Of a stretch of DNA of 64,000 bases, positions 8,868 to 17,542 are shown piece after piece (position 1 is the stretch's first letter; each line of letters starts with the position of its first letter). Made by a program: the position numbers and the translations under genes. Source of the DNA: Burkholderia sp. (GTDB lineage Bacteria; Pseudomonadota; Gammaproteobacteria; Burkholderiales; Burkholderiaceae); NCBI GenBank assembly GCA_031253835.1, contig JAIRVP010000007.1, positions 1 to 64,000 of the forward strand, in the 5' to 3' direction. A model generated the notes under the pieces. The model made no database searches and had not been told where the DNA came from. It saw only the letters and a list, made by a program, of their open reading frames with translations.

Positions 8868-10037
8868 ATGGGATACAAGCTTGAAACGCTGGCGCTGGCC
8901 GCCGACCGCGACGTGACCGACGAGAAGACAGTTGCGCCCGCGATCCACTATTCGGCCGTGTTCAAGGCCGCCGGCAGCGAGGAATTCGCGGAGATGTCGA
9001 GCGTGCCGCAGCATCCGCGCAACTACACGCGCTACGGCAATCCGGTTCACGAACGCGTGAAGGCGATCATGGCCGAGCTCGAAGGCACGGAGACTGCGCT
9101 CGTCACCGCGTCCGGGATGGGCGCGATCGCGACCGCGATCCTCAGTGTCGTGAAGGCCGGCGATCACGTGGTCGGCCAGACGCGCCATTACATGAGCACG
9201 ACGAAGATGCTCGACGACATGCTGCGCAAGTTCGGCGTCGAGGTGACTTTCGTCGACCAGACCGACGTGGCCGCGTTCGACCGCGCGATTCGTCCGAACA
9301 CGCGGCTGATCGTGCTCGAGTCACCGGTCAATCCGCTGCTGCTCGTGACCGATATCGCCGCGGTGACCGAGATCGCACGGGCGCGCGGCATCCTGACGCT
9401 CGCGGACAACACGTTCGCGTCACCGGTCAACCAGCAGCCGCACCGGCTCGGTGTCGACGTCGTCGTGCACAGCGCGACCAAGTACCTCGGCGGCCATCAC
9501 GACCTGACGGGCGGCGTGATCTGCACGAGCCGCGCGCTCGCCGAGCAGATCTGGCACACGCACATCACGCTCGGCTCGGTGCTGTCGCCGATGGACGCAT
9601 GGCTGCTGCTGCGCGGGCTGCGCACGCTGCCCCTGCGTGTCGAGCGGATCAACGCGAACGCGCAGGCGCTCGCCGAATTCCTCGAAGCGCACGCGAAGAT
9701 CGAGCGCGTGTTCTATCCGGGTCTGCGCAGCCATCCGCAGCATGCGCTTGCTTGCCGGCAGATGCGTGGTTTCGGCGGGGTGGTCGCGTTTGGCGTGCGG
9801 GGCGGCTACGACGAGGCGCAGCGCTTCGTCGAGGCGCTGCGCGTGCCGTTGAACGCGGGCAACCTCGGCGGCGTCGATTCGCTCGCGATTCATACCGCGT
9901 CGATGTGGGCCGGCACGATGTCCGCGGAGCAGATGCGCGCGGCGGACATTCCGCTCAATTTCATTCGCTATTCGGTAGGCATCGAGCATGTCGACGACCT
10001 GAAGGCGGACATTGCGCAGGCGCTCGAGCGGATCTGA
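8868..10037 (+). CDS. PLP-dependent trans-sulfuration (Cys/Met metabolism) enzyme
   Basis: 389 residues; start 8868 has gagga upstream. Fold-type I of the cystathionine gamma-synthase / beta-lyase / methionine gamma-lyase family. The PLP lysine is in HSATKYLGGHHDLTGG; the N-terminal tetramer motif is YTRYGNPVHERV; ASGMGAIATAIL and LADNTFASPVNQQP form the cofactor pocket; the C-terminal substrate arginine region is IRYSVGIEHVDDL. Sequence alone does not say whether it does gamma-elimination, gamma-replacement or beta-elimination. Between an amino-acid importer and a homocysteine methyltransferase, a catabolic gamma-lyase or gamma-replacement role on a methionine-like compound is plausible. Confidence 0.93.
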   Translation: MGYKLETLALAADRDVTDEKTVAPAIHYSAVFKAAGSEEFAEMSSVPQHPRNYTRYGNPVHERVKAIMAELEGTETALVTASGMGAIATAILSVVKAGDHVVGQTRHYMSTTKMLDDMLRKFGVEVTFVDQTDVAAFDRAIRPNTRLIVLESPVNPLLLVTDIAAVTEIARARGILTLADNTFASPVNQQPHRLGVDVVVHSATKYLGGHHDLTGGVICTSRALAEQIWHTHITLGSVLSPMDAWLLLRGLRTLPLRVERINANAQALAEFLEAHAKIERVFYPGLRSHPQHALACRQMRGFGGVVAFGVRGGYDEAQRFVEALRVPLNAGNLGGVDSLAIHTASMWAGTMSAEQMRAADIPLNFIRYSVGIEHVDDLKADIAQALERI

Positions 10038-10044
10038 CGGCGCA

Positions 10045-10068
10045 CGGCGCGCACTGGGCCGCGCGCCG
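10045..10068 (+). promoter_or_regulatory. hairpin between the PLP enzyme and the methyltransferase
   Basis: CGGCGCGC (10045-10052) pairs perfectly with GCGCGCCG (10061-10068) across 8 nt, beginning 7 bases after the stop. There is no T-run. This is the fourth strong hairpin in this locus. Confidence 0.5.
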
Positions 10069-10142
10069 CGAGTGCATCGCGACGGCTTGTGAATCGATTC
10101 TGCCGCGACTTGGACGCGGATAGCAACGAAGGAGCACGGACA

Positions 10143-11072
10143 ATGCAGGGCATCACGGTACTCGACGGCGGCATGGGCCGCGAACTGGCGCGGATCGGTG
10201 CGCCATTCAGGCAGCCGGAATGGTCGGCGCTCGCGCTGATGGAAGCGCCACACTATGTCGGCCTCGCGCATGACGCGTTCATCGCCGCGGGCGCCGACGT
10301 GATCACCGCGAACAGCTACGCGATCGTGCCGTTCCATATCGGCGAGGAGCGGTTTCGCCACGATGGCGTCGCGCTCGCAACGCTTGCCGGACAACTCGCA
10401 CGACAGTCAGCCAGCCGGGCATCGCGGCCGGTACGCGTCGCGGGCTCGCTGCCGCCGACGGGCGGCTCGTACCGGCCCGACCTGTTCGACGCGGCGCACG
10501 CCGATGCGATCCTGGCGACGCTCGTCGACGGGCTCGATCCGTACGTCGACCTGTGGCTGGCCGAGACGCAGAGCCTGACCGACGAGATCGGCGCCGTTCG
10601 GCGTGCTCTCGGCGCGAATCCGAAGCCGCTGTGGGTGTCGTTCACGCTGCGCGACGAGGTCGAAGCGGGCGCGCGGCCGGTGCTGCGCTCCGGGCAGACA
10701 CTCGACGAAGCAATTGACGCCGCGTTGTCGGCGCGTGCGGCCGCGCTGCTGTTCAATTGCAGCCAGCCTGAAGTGATGGGTGCGGCGGTCGAGGCGGTGC
10801 AGGGCGCGCACGCACGCACGGGCTCTGCACTGCCGGTCGGCGTCTACGCGAACGCATTTCCGCCGCAGCGCGACGATGCGCAGGCGAACGAGGAGCTCCA
10901 CGGATTGCGCGGCGATCTTGATCCGCGCGGCTATGCGAAGTGGGCGGAGCAATGGCTTGCGCTTGGCGCACAGATCGTCGGCGGGTGCTGCGGAATCAGC
11001 CCCGATCACATTGCGGCGTTGCGAGATGCGGTCGACGCGCGCAGCGCCGGTCGCGCCGGTGCCGGCCAATGA
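10143..11072 (+). CDS. homocysteine S-methyltransferase family protein
   Basis: 309 residues; start 10143 has an aaggag site. MmuM/BHMT-type barrel transferring a methyl group from a donor (S-methylmethionine or S-adenosylmethionine in characterised relatives) to homocysteine. Visible: the N-terminal VLDGGMGRELARIGAPF, the first zinc ligand in LLFNCSQPEVM, and the paired zinc cysteines in GGCCGISPDHI. All three Zn ligands are present, so it should be active. It overlaps the following Lrp gene by 4 bp (atga). Together with the PLP enzyme it points to methionine or S-methylmethionine chemistry. Confidence 0.94.
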   Translation: MQGITVLDGGMGRELARIGAPFRQPEWSALALMEAPHYVGLAHDAFIAAGADVITANSYAIVPFHIGEERFRHDGVALATLAGQLARQSASRASRPVRVAGSLPPTGGSYRPDLFDAAHADAILATLVDGLDPYVDLWLAETQSLTDEIGAVRRALGANPKPLWVSFTLRDEVEAGARPVLRSGQTLDEAIDAALSARAAALLFNCSQPEVMGAAVEAVQGAHARTGSALPVGVYANAFPPQRDDAQANEELHGLRGDLDPRGYAKWAEQWLALGAQIVGGCCGISPDHIAALRDAVDARSAGRAGAGQ

Positions 11073-11506
11073 AGATCGACGGCCTCGACCAGAAGATCAT
11101 CGACGCGCTGTGCGCCGATGCGAGGATTCCGCTTGCGGTGCTGGCCGACCGGATCGGTCTGTCGCGGCAGGCGGTCCGGCACCGGATCGACCGGCTCGAG
11201 GCGCTGAAGATCATCGTGGGCTACACGGTGCGGCTCTCGCTGCCCGACGACACCCTGCCCGTGCGTGCCGTGATGCTCGTCTACCGCAAGGACCGGATGC
11301 GCGGTGCGGACGTGCTCGCGGCGCTCGAGCGGATCGCTGAGGTGCGTGACTGCTCGGTGCTGAGCGGCGAAGTCGATCTGCTCGTGCAGATCGAGGCGAC
11401 TTCGCACGAGCGCGTCAGTGAAATCTGGGGAATGGTAAGCGCGATGGACGGCGTACAGAACATCACGACCAGTTTTGTGCTTGACTCGGTGGTCCATAAG
11501 CGATGA
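11069..11506 (+). CDS. Lrp/AsnC-family transcriptional regulator
   Basis: 145 residues. HTH: LDQKIIDALCADARIP, then LADRIGLSRQAVRHRIDRLEAL. RAM domain: VRDCSVLSGEVDLLVQIEATS. It differs clearly from the Lrp gene at 2527. Translational coupling to the methyltransferase makes it the likely feedback regulator of the locus, responding to the imported amino acid or a product. Confidence 0.93.
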   Translation: MKIDGLDQKIIDALCADARIPLAVLADRIGLSRQAVRHRIDRLEALKIIVGYTVRLSLPDDTLPVRAVMLVYRKDRMRGADVLAALERIAEVRDCSVLSGEVDLLVQIEATSHERVSEIWGMVSAMDGVQNITTSFVLDSVVHKR

Positions 11507-11664
11507 CCGGCCCCGCCGGATGAGTGAAGGCGGAGCGGGACGTGGACAGCAACCGTCTCTAGCTGAAAAATGGGGGCAGCTTACTGACTATGCCTCGTTT
11601 ACACGTACAGCAACTCACGCGGCGATCAACCTAGCCTCATAGTCAATGGAGGTAAGGTAGTCGA

Positions 11665-12258
11665 TCAAGGTATGCAGGCGTTGCCGATCCAATCGACGAT
11701 ATCCAGGCGAGCGTCGGCACGCGTTTCGTAGTGGGTCTGGTAGATACTTCTGACCTTCAGAGTCTTGAAGAAGCTCTCCATTGCGGCGTTGTCCGAGGCG
11801 TTGTTACGTCGGCTCATCGAGACGTTCATCTTGAACGTGGCGACCAGTTCCGGGTAAGCGCTACGGGCATATTGACTGCCGCGATCGCAATGCAGCAATC
11901 CCGGTTGTGGCTTGCGTTGCCAGCAAGCGCTGCGCAACGCTCGACAGACCAGATCCGCGTTGATTCGCTCTGACATTGACCAGCTGACGACGCGCCGGGG
12001 CGCAAGATCCAGGATCACTGCCAGGTATAACCAACCCTCGCCGGTCTTGATGAAGGTGATGTCGCTTACCTAGGCCTGATTGGGTCGCCAGCCATCGAAG
12101 CTCCGATCCAGCAAATTCGGCGCCACCGGCAGGTGATGCGTCGAAGCTGTGGTCACCCGATAAGGACGCTTGTAGACCGGCGCGGCTCCTGGCGTTGCAG
12201 GCTGCGACGCACGCGTTCGTGCGCTCGCCGGCCGGCCCTGAGCGCGCATCTGCCGCAC
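11665..12258 (-). pseudogene. IS3-family transposase OrfB fragment, with amber stop
   Basis: Minus-strand frame with IS3-type integrase-core signatures: HCDRGSQYARSAYPEL (second Asp) and DNAAMESFFKTLKVRSIYQ (catalytic Glu). Upstream, RPNQA is followed by TAG at 12,070-12,072 where relatives have Trp (NQAWVSDI), then reading continues as VSDI. The C-terminus is truncated and no inverted-repeat ends are clear. This is a dead IS remnant at the junction between the amino-acid locus and the integrase. Confidence 0.85.
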
Positions 12259-12413
12259 GATACGCGGGCAGCCGTCTTATTTGTCCGGAACTCAGTCACA
12301 AATTGACATAATTAACACTCTCATCGGAAGCACATGTGCGATCTTCGCACTCCCGTGCGTGACCGCGACGTGTGCGGGCGAGGGGGCTTCTGAACGAGGT
12401 CATCGCGAATGAC

Positions 12414-13844
12414 TCATGGCCATAGGTCATCACGCCTTTGCAATAGAGCTGTCCTACGGTGATTCTTTCGCCGCTTTCTTCGCTCTGGTTGGATCTGGAA
12501 TATGGCGTTAGTGCCTTTGCCTTTCTTGCTTGTGATCCATGCTTCCCAGCGAGCCAAGATTGGCCGAATCTGGCGCGTATAGTCGGCACGGTCATAGTGT
12601 CGGTTTTGGACGCCGCCAAGTCCGTGAGAGAGGATCTGTGAGCGTAGATCCTTCGACACACCCAACTCCTCGATAAGAAGTGTTTCGACAGTGCGCCGGA
12701 TATCGGTCCACCCGAATCCCGCTACGGCTTCGCCACTGGCGACCATTGCGGCAGAAATTTTCGATACGACGTTACTCACGGTGTCTGGTACCGTCGTGCC
12801 GAATATCCGTTGGTCTTCTGCATCCGTCTGAATCAGGAAAAGACATTGGCTGACGATAGCGACAGCTCCCGCGGGTAATGGGATATCGTGTCTGCGTGGT
12901 ACTTGCCGACGTCCTTTGGGATCGAATAACGTGAGGATTTTTGCATCGCGGTCGTAGTCCGTGCGCTTCACTCGTAAGAGTTGTGCAATACGTTGCGCGC
13001 CAGCGAGCACTGCGACCTTTATCGCAGCCGCTGCAAGCCCTTCTGTTGCCGAAAGGTGGGACCAGAACGCGCGGAACTCGGTAGCGGACAGGTGACGTTG
13101 CCCCACTCGATTGAACTGGTTCAGAGCTTTTGTAGCCGCGATTGGGTTGAACGCAATGCCGAATCCAGTCATCGTCGACGGTGCGGCCGCATCGCCATCG
13201 ATTCCCAGCGCCAGCTCGAAAGCTGCGTGCAAAGATGTGCGTACTTTGCCCGCCGTCCGACCCTTGCCAGCTTCAACCAGCCTACGGAAAATTTCAGTGG
13301 CTTGCTCTCGCGCGAAATCTTTCGCAGGTGACGACGCATATTTCGGGAATGCCTCATAGACGTGCACAGTGACCATCCGTCTGACATCGCCGGCGCTCGG
13401 CTTGCCTGCGCCATTCAGATGCGAGATGTAGGCGTCCATCAGGGCTTTGAGCGTGAATCTTGTTTTCGCCAGGGCTTCGGCCGCAGCGGCAGTTGCAGCG
13501 CGCGACTCGTTCTCTTTTCGTTTGTGCTCCGCAGCGCGTTTTTCGCGCTCGCTCGCGTGCAGATCGCCATCAATCACAGTCTGACGCTTCGCTGCTGCGT
13601 CGCTGCACTGGAGCCGGGCATCGGCGAGGGTAAGTCGATCGGATTGGTCGCCGTAGGCGCCGAGGGGGAAATATTTATTCCTCCGTTCTACGGAGTACCG
13701 GTAGTACCACGCGGCCGTACCCGATGCGGCGATCTTAAGCGACAACGCGCCTTGTCCTCGCCCGCGGGATTCATGCAACCAGCATACTTTCCCTGATCGG
13801 CGGGCTTCCTGGACGGCCGCAGCGATGGTCCGTTCCGTCAGCAT
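12414..13844 (-). CDS. tyrosine site-specific recombinase (island/phage integrase)
   Basis: About 476 residues, P4-like size. The N-terminal half carries an arm-binding-like region (WYYRYSVERRNKYFPLGAYG) and a charged coiled helix (EREKRAAEHKRKENESRAAT). The catalytic domain shows the first Arg in AGAQRIAQLLRVKRTDYD, the second Arg in DIRRTVETLL, a His in LSHGLGG and the nucleophile Tyr in NRHYDR. The start is placed at MLTERTIAAA (13,844); an upstream ATG at 13,868 is possible. The 5' end lies 186 bp from the tRNA-Arg 3' fragment at 14,030, the usual arrangement of an integrase next to its att site. It appears intact. The C-terminal tail is unusually basic (RRKRRKNHRR). Confidence 0.9.
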   Translation of the reverse strand: MLTERTIAAAVQEARRSGKVCWLHESRGRGQGALSLKIAASGTAAWYYRYSVERRNKYFPLGAYGDQSDRLTLADARLQCSDAAAKRQTVIDGDLHASEREKRAAEHKRKENESRAATAAAAEALAKTRFTLKALMDAYISHLNGAGKPSAGDVRRMVTVHVYEAFPKYASSPAKDFAREQATEIFRRLVEAGKGRTAGKVRTSLHAAFELALGIDGDAAAPSTMTGFGIAFNPIAATKALNQFNRVGQRHLSATEFRAFWSHLSATEGLAAAAIKVAVLAGAQRIAQLLRVKRTDYDRDAKILTLFDPKGRRQVPRRHDIPLPAGAVAIVSQCLFLIQTDAEDQRIFGTTVPDTVSNVVSKISAAMVASGEAVAGFGWTDIRRTVETLLIEELGVSKDLRSQILSHGLGGVQNRHYDRADYTRQIRPILARWEAWITSKKGKGTNAIFQIQPERRKRRKNHRRTALLQRRDDLWP

Positions 13845-14029
13845 TTTTGCCTCCACTGAATGTGGCAAAGTGACGGTCTGAGTCTACACTAGGTCTACAC
13901 TACTCAGATAGAACTCAGCGAAATTCGACGGATCGAAAAGGAAGTGGTGCTTTCATAAGTGATTGATTTTGTGTGGTATTTGCGATTTTCGCTGGATCTC
14001 GGCAAACCAGCGCGGAAGAGATTAATACT

Positions 14030-14076
14030 GCCTTCTAAGCCGTAGGTCACACGTTCGAATCGTGTAGGGCGGGCCA
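14030..14076 (+). repeat. tRNA-Arg 3'-half fragment, att-like direct repeat (copy 1)
   Basis: Reads as the 3' half of a tRNA: anticodon loop cttctaa (anticodon TCT, Arg), T-arm ACACG-ttcgaat-CGTGT, acceptor strand AGGGCGG, discriminator G and encoded CCA. No matching 5' half (D-arm, 5' acceptor) precedes it, so it is not a functional gene. The same 47 bases with one change occur at 34,099-34,145. Such duplicated tRNA 3' ends are the usual att sites of tyrosine-integrase islands. Confidence 0.85.
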
Positions 14077-14414
14077 ATCTGATCAATGGGTTAGGTTGTT
14101 TTTCTCGGCCTATCTTGAGGCTTCGATAATTCCATGTAGGCGGCATGTAGGTGTTCGCAGTCAACGCAGGTCCAAATGGATTCGTGTTGGGCCGGCGGGT
14201 GTAAGTGTCGGCAGTCGGGAAGGACATTCAGCTACCAACATTCATGCAATTTGACTGCGGTATGGAACGAGTCTGAATGCTGGAACAGGTTGCCATCGAT
14301 TCGACCAGCTGACATGGAGGGGATTGGTCACGAGCGATATGACGAGATGATGTGCCACTTGTCGATCCGCACATGGTGCCGCGTCTCTGCCCTGCGGCGG
14401 AATTCTGTGACCAA

Positions 14415-14955
14415 TCAGGCAGTGAGTCTCGCGTCGATATTGTCGGAATCCAGCCAGGCTCGACGGACCGTGGCGGGAGGTTGAAAGCGATGCGCGCTGT
14501 GGGGCCAGTGCTCGTTGTAAAGCTGCCGCCAGCGTTCGATGAGCACCTTGCTGCGGAACCATTCGCGGTTCAGCAATTCGTCTCGCAGCTTGCCGTTGAA
14601 GCTTTCGACGAACCCGTTTTGCCACGGACTGCCTGGGGCGATGAAGGCCGGGCCGATTTGCATCGCGCAGCCAGCGCACGACCTTGGCAGCGGTGAATTC
14701 GGCGCCGTTGTCCGACCGTATGATTGCGGGCTTGCCGTACAGCCGCATGAGTCGCGACAGCGTCAGGATCACATCCTGCGAACGCAGGCTGGCACCCACC
14801 TCGATCGCCAGGCACTCGCGGGTGTGTTCGTCGATCACGCATCGCATCTTCAACGCCCGGCCATCCACCAGTTGGTCGTACACGAAGTCGTCACTCCAGG
14901 CCGAATTGGGTTGCGTGGCGCCTGGCAGGCGGATGTTGTTGCCGCAACGACGTCG
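14415..14955 (-). pseudogene. IS3-family transposase OrfB, frameshifted
   Basis: Minus strand. One frame gives YDQLVDGRALKMRCVIDEHT and [19 protein letters not shown] (Asp motif); a shifted frame continues [19 protein letters not shown] (Glu motif) to the normal C-terminus. A frameshift near 14,650 separates them and the N-terminal part is lost. It is a different IS3 subgroup from the fragment at 11.7-12.3 kb. It lies just inside the left att-like repeat. Confidence 0.88.
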
Positions 14956-15306
14956 GCGAGGACGCCGCCGCGGACCACGCGCATCGGCTCACCCCAGCCT
15001 GGACGTGGACTTGCAATCACGAACGCCCAAACATGGCATTGGCGGATTTAGGCCAAAGCAGTGGCTGGTCATGGCCGCATAGTCTCTACTTCTCAACCCA
15101 TGGAAACGGGGGGGTATTTCGGGAGGTTTCTGATACCCCAATGTCTTCTGTCAACGTCAGATTGACCGCTTCGTCGTGAAGTTCCTTTGTATAGACCGCC
15201 CTTGGAATTCGACTCATCAATGCCTCCGTCTCTCGATTTTACGAAACGTTGGCTTCCATTCTTTTCGGCCGGTCTCAATCGAGGCCGGGGTTGTCGAGCG
15301 GCCATG
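14956..15306. other. 350-base stretch without a gene
   Basis: Lies between the IS3 remnant and the end of the LysR gene. I see only short open frames, no clear hairpin and no recognisable IS end. Confidence 0.4.
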
Positions 15307-16275
15307 TCAACACGTATGCGTGGCCGTTTCGACCGCGCCGCGAAAGTGCTGCAGCGCAGGCATGTCGGCCATCGTCGCGAGATGGATCAGCGCAATTTCG
15401 CCTACCGGCATCACCGGAACGCCGTCGACCCTGCGCACCACGCCCATGCGGACATAGTGCAGCACGGCGGACTGAGGCGCGACGGTCAGTGCGCCGAGCG
15501 CGTCGGCCATCTGCAGATTGGTGTGAAACGACATCGATTCGACGAGCGGCCGCGGCGGCATCAGGCCGTGATCGGCGAACAGCGCGTCGAACGCGCGGCG
15601 CGTATCGGTGCCGGTGTGCGGGATGATCCAGTCCTCGTGCCGCAACTGCTCGGTCGAGATGCGTCGCGCATCGGCGAACGGATGTGCGAGCGGGCAAGCG
15701 ATCGCCAGCGGTTCCTCGTACACGGGGAGAATCGTCACGTCGAGCCCGTCGAGCTTCGACAGGGCTTCTGCGTCGAGGCGACTGATGATGCAGTCGATCC
15801 GTCCGGCGGAGAGCGCATCCAGTAGCGCTGACACATTCGATTCCATGATCGTGAGCCGCGGCATGGGCGCGTCCCGCAGGTGCCGCATGATCCTGGGCAG
15901 CAGTGCGACGCTGACCACCGGCAACATCCCGATTCGTAGCAGTGGCCGGCCTTCGTCGAGGCCGTTGCCGCTCAGCGCGACGTCGAACTGCGCGAGCGCG
16001 ATCCGCAAACGCTGCAGGACGGTTTCCCCATCGACTGTCAGCCGCCCGCCGCGTGCACCGCGCGTCACGAGCATCGTGCCGAACACAGCTTCCATCTCCT
16101 GCAGCATTTTCGTGATCGCCGGCTGCGACAGGTGCAGCGTGCGCGCGGCCGCCGCGAGCGATCCGCCGTCCGCGACCAGCTCCAGCATGCGCAAGTGTCG
16201 CAGCCGCAGGAAATTGCCCGCATTGCGTCGTACGGAAATCAGGTCGGAATTCATGTTTTCGGAAGACTGGTTCAT
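15307..16275 (-). CDS. LysR-family transcriptional regulator
   Basis: 322 residues. HTH near the N-terminus: LRHLRMLELVADGGSLAAAA, then LSQPAITKMLQEMEAVFG. The periplasmic-binding-like effector domain follows (LLRIGMLPVVSVALLPRIM, LSKLDGLDVTILPVYEEPL). It is divergent from the CoA-transferase gene with about 155 bp between, the standard layout for a regulator activating the adjacent operon. Two TTCATGAA palindromes overlap or adjoin its own start codon. The alternative start at 16,254 (MNSDLISVRR) cannot be excluded because the Shine-Dalgarno is weak. Confidence 0.93.
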   Translation of the reverse strand: MNQSSENMNSDLISVRRNAGNFLRLRHLRMLELVADGGSLAAAARTLHLSQPAITKMLQEMEAVFGTMLVTRGARGGRLTVDGETVLQRLRIALAQFDVALSGNGLDEGRPLLRIGMLPVVSVALLPRIMRHLRDAPMPRLTIMESNVSALLDALSAGRIDCIISRLDAEALSKLDGLDVTILPVYEEPLAIACPLAHPFADARRISTEQLRHEDWIIPHTGTDTRRAFDALFADHGLMPPRPLVESMSFHTNLQMADALGALTVAPQSAVLHYVRMGVVRRVDGVPVMPVGEIALIHLATMADMPALQHFRGAVETATHTC

Positions 16276-16295
16276 GAATCTTCAATTTTCATGAA
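16271..16295. promoter_or_regulatory. paired TTCATGAA palindromes in the divergent promoter
   Basis: TTCATGAA (16,271-16,278) and TTCATGAA (16,288-16,295) are perfect 8-bp palindromes spaced 17 bp start to start, one across the LysR start codon. They may form a LysR operator for autorepression and activation of the operon at 16,430. This is inference from position and symmetry. Confidence 0.4.
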
Positions 16296-16429
16296 CACGC
16301 AATCCACCCACAATAGCGACTAGACCTAATGGAGAGAGACATGCACAAGGGGTTGGGACAAGCAGGGGACCGGCAACGGCAGCCGACCGGGTCGCCGCAG
16401 CGTCGGGCAGCAGCGAAAGGAGCGCGGGC

Positions 16430-17542
16430 ATGACGGTATTCAAACCGCTTGCCGGGATACGCGTGCTGGATTTCACGCACGTCATCGCCGGGCCGCTCGC
16501 AACGTTCCATCTGGCGCAACTCGGCGCCGACGTCGTCAAGGTCGAGAATCGCAACGGCGGCGACGTGATGCGGCGCGGCAACGGTCGCATGGGCTTCGTT
16601 GCGCTAAACGCGGGCAAGCGCTGCATCGAACTGGACCTGAGCGATGCCGGCGACCGCGAGCAGGCGCTCGAACGCGCACGCGAAGCCGACGTACTGGTCG
16701 ACAGCCTGCGGCCGGGCGTGCTCGACCGGTTCGGTCTCGGCGACGGCCCGCTGCGGGTGTGCAATCCGAGGCTCGTCTACTGCTCGATCAGCGGCTGGGG
16801 AAATACCGGGGCGTGGCGTGACCGCCCGGCCTACGACCATGTCGTCCAGGCGGCGACGGGCATGACGCTGATGGCCGGCCGCGACGGCGAGCCGCCGGTC
16901 AAGACTGGCTTTCCGGTGGTCGATGCCGGCACGGGGCTCGTCGCTGCGATGGCGATCCTGGCTGCGCTGCGCGAGCGCGATGCAACCGGTCTCGGGCGCT
17001 ATCTCGACGTGTCGATGACCGGTGCCGCGTTGCAGTTGATGTATCCGTTCGCTTGCCAGGCGCTCACTGGCCGTGTTGCGCCGCCGCGGGTCGGCAACCA
17101 GGGGTATTCGGGCAGTCCGGCGGCGGACCTGTTTGCCGCTCAGGACGGTTGGGTCGCGCTTGGCGCCAACACGCCCAGGCAACTGGTGGCCGCGCTCGGT
17201 GTGCTTGGGCGCGCCGACATTGCACGCGATCCCCGTTTTTTCGATCCACCGCTCGATGCCGGCGGGCCGGCCGCATTCTTGCGCGCCGGCGACCCGGCGG
17301 CATTGCGCATCGCGCTGGCCACCGCGATCCGTGAATGGCGCGCGGCCGACCTCGAGGATGCCTGCGCCAGCGTCGGCGTCGCCTGCGCGAAGGTGCGCAC
17401 GATCGTCGAGTTCGTCGACGACGCGATGAACCACGACGCGCTCGAATCCGTCATGTTGTCCGACGGCGATTGCAGCGTGTTGTCGCCGGGTCTCGGATAC
17501 CGCGTGCGTGCGTCGCGTGCCGACGAAGGAGCATCGGCATGA
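16430..17542 (+). CDS. CaiB/BaiF-family (class III) CoA-transferase
   Basis: 370 residues; ATG 16,430 follows aaaggag. It transfers CoA between carboxylic acids or acts on a CoA thioester. Family signatures: LAGIRVLDFTHVIAGPLAT, LGADVVKVENRNGGDVMR, CELDLSD-like IELDLSDAGD, YCSISGWGNTGAWRDRPAYD and PVVDAGTGLVAAMAIL with the region of the catalytic Asp. Its stop overlaps the MFS gene by 4 bp. It probably activates an imported organic acid. The substrate is not visible. Confidence 0.92.
   Translation: MTVFKPLAGIRVLDFTHVIAGPLATFHLAQLGADVVKVENRNGGDVMRRGNGRMGFVALNAGKRCIELDLSDAGDREQALERAREADVLVDSLRPGVLDRFGLGDGPLRVCNPRLVYCSISGWGNTGAWRDRPAYDHVVQAATGMTLMAGRDGEPPVKTGFPVVDAGTGLVAAMAILAALRERDATGLGRYLDVSMTGAALQLMYPFACQALTGRVAPPRVGNQGYSGSPAADLFAAQDGWVALGANTPRQLVAALGVLGRADIARDPRFFDPPLDAGGPAAFLRAGDPAALRIALATAIREWRAADLEDACASVGVACAKVRTIVEFVDDAMNHDALESVMLSDGDCSVLSPGLGYRVRASRADEGASA

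Noticed and set aside
14030..14076. Functional tRNA-Arg gene
   Set aside because: Only the 3' half from the anticodon arm is present; no 5' acceptor strand or D-arm can be found upstream, and the anticodon stem has a mismatch.
16430..17542. Truncated CoA-transferase
   Set aside because: It is shorter than formyl-CoA transferase but within the usual range of the racemase/CaiB group, with N- and C-terminal parts present.
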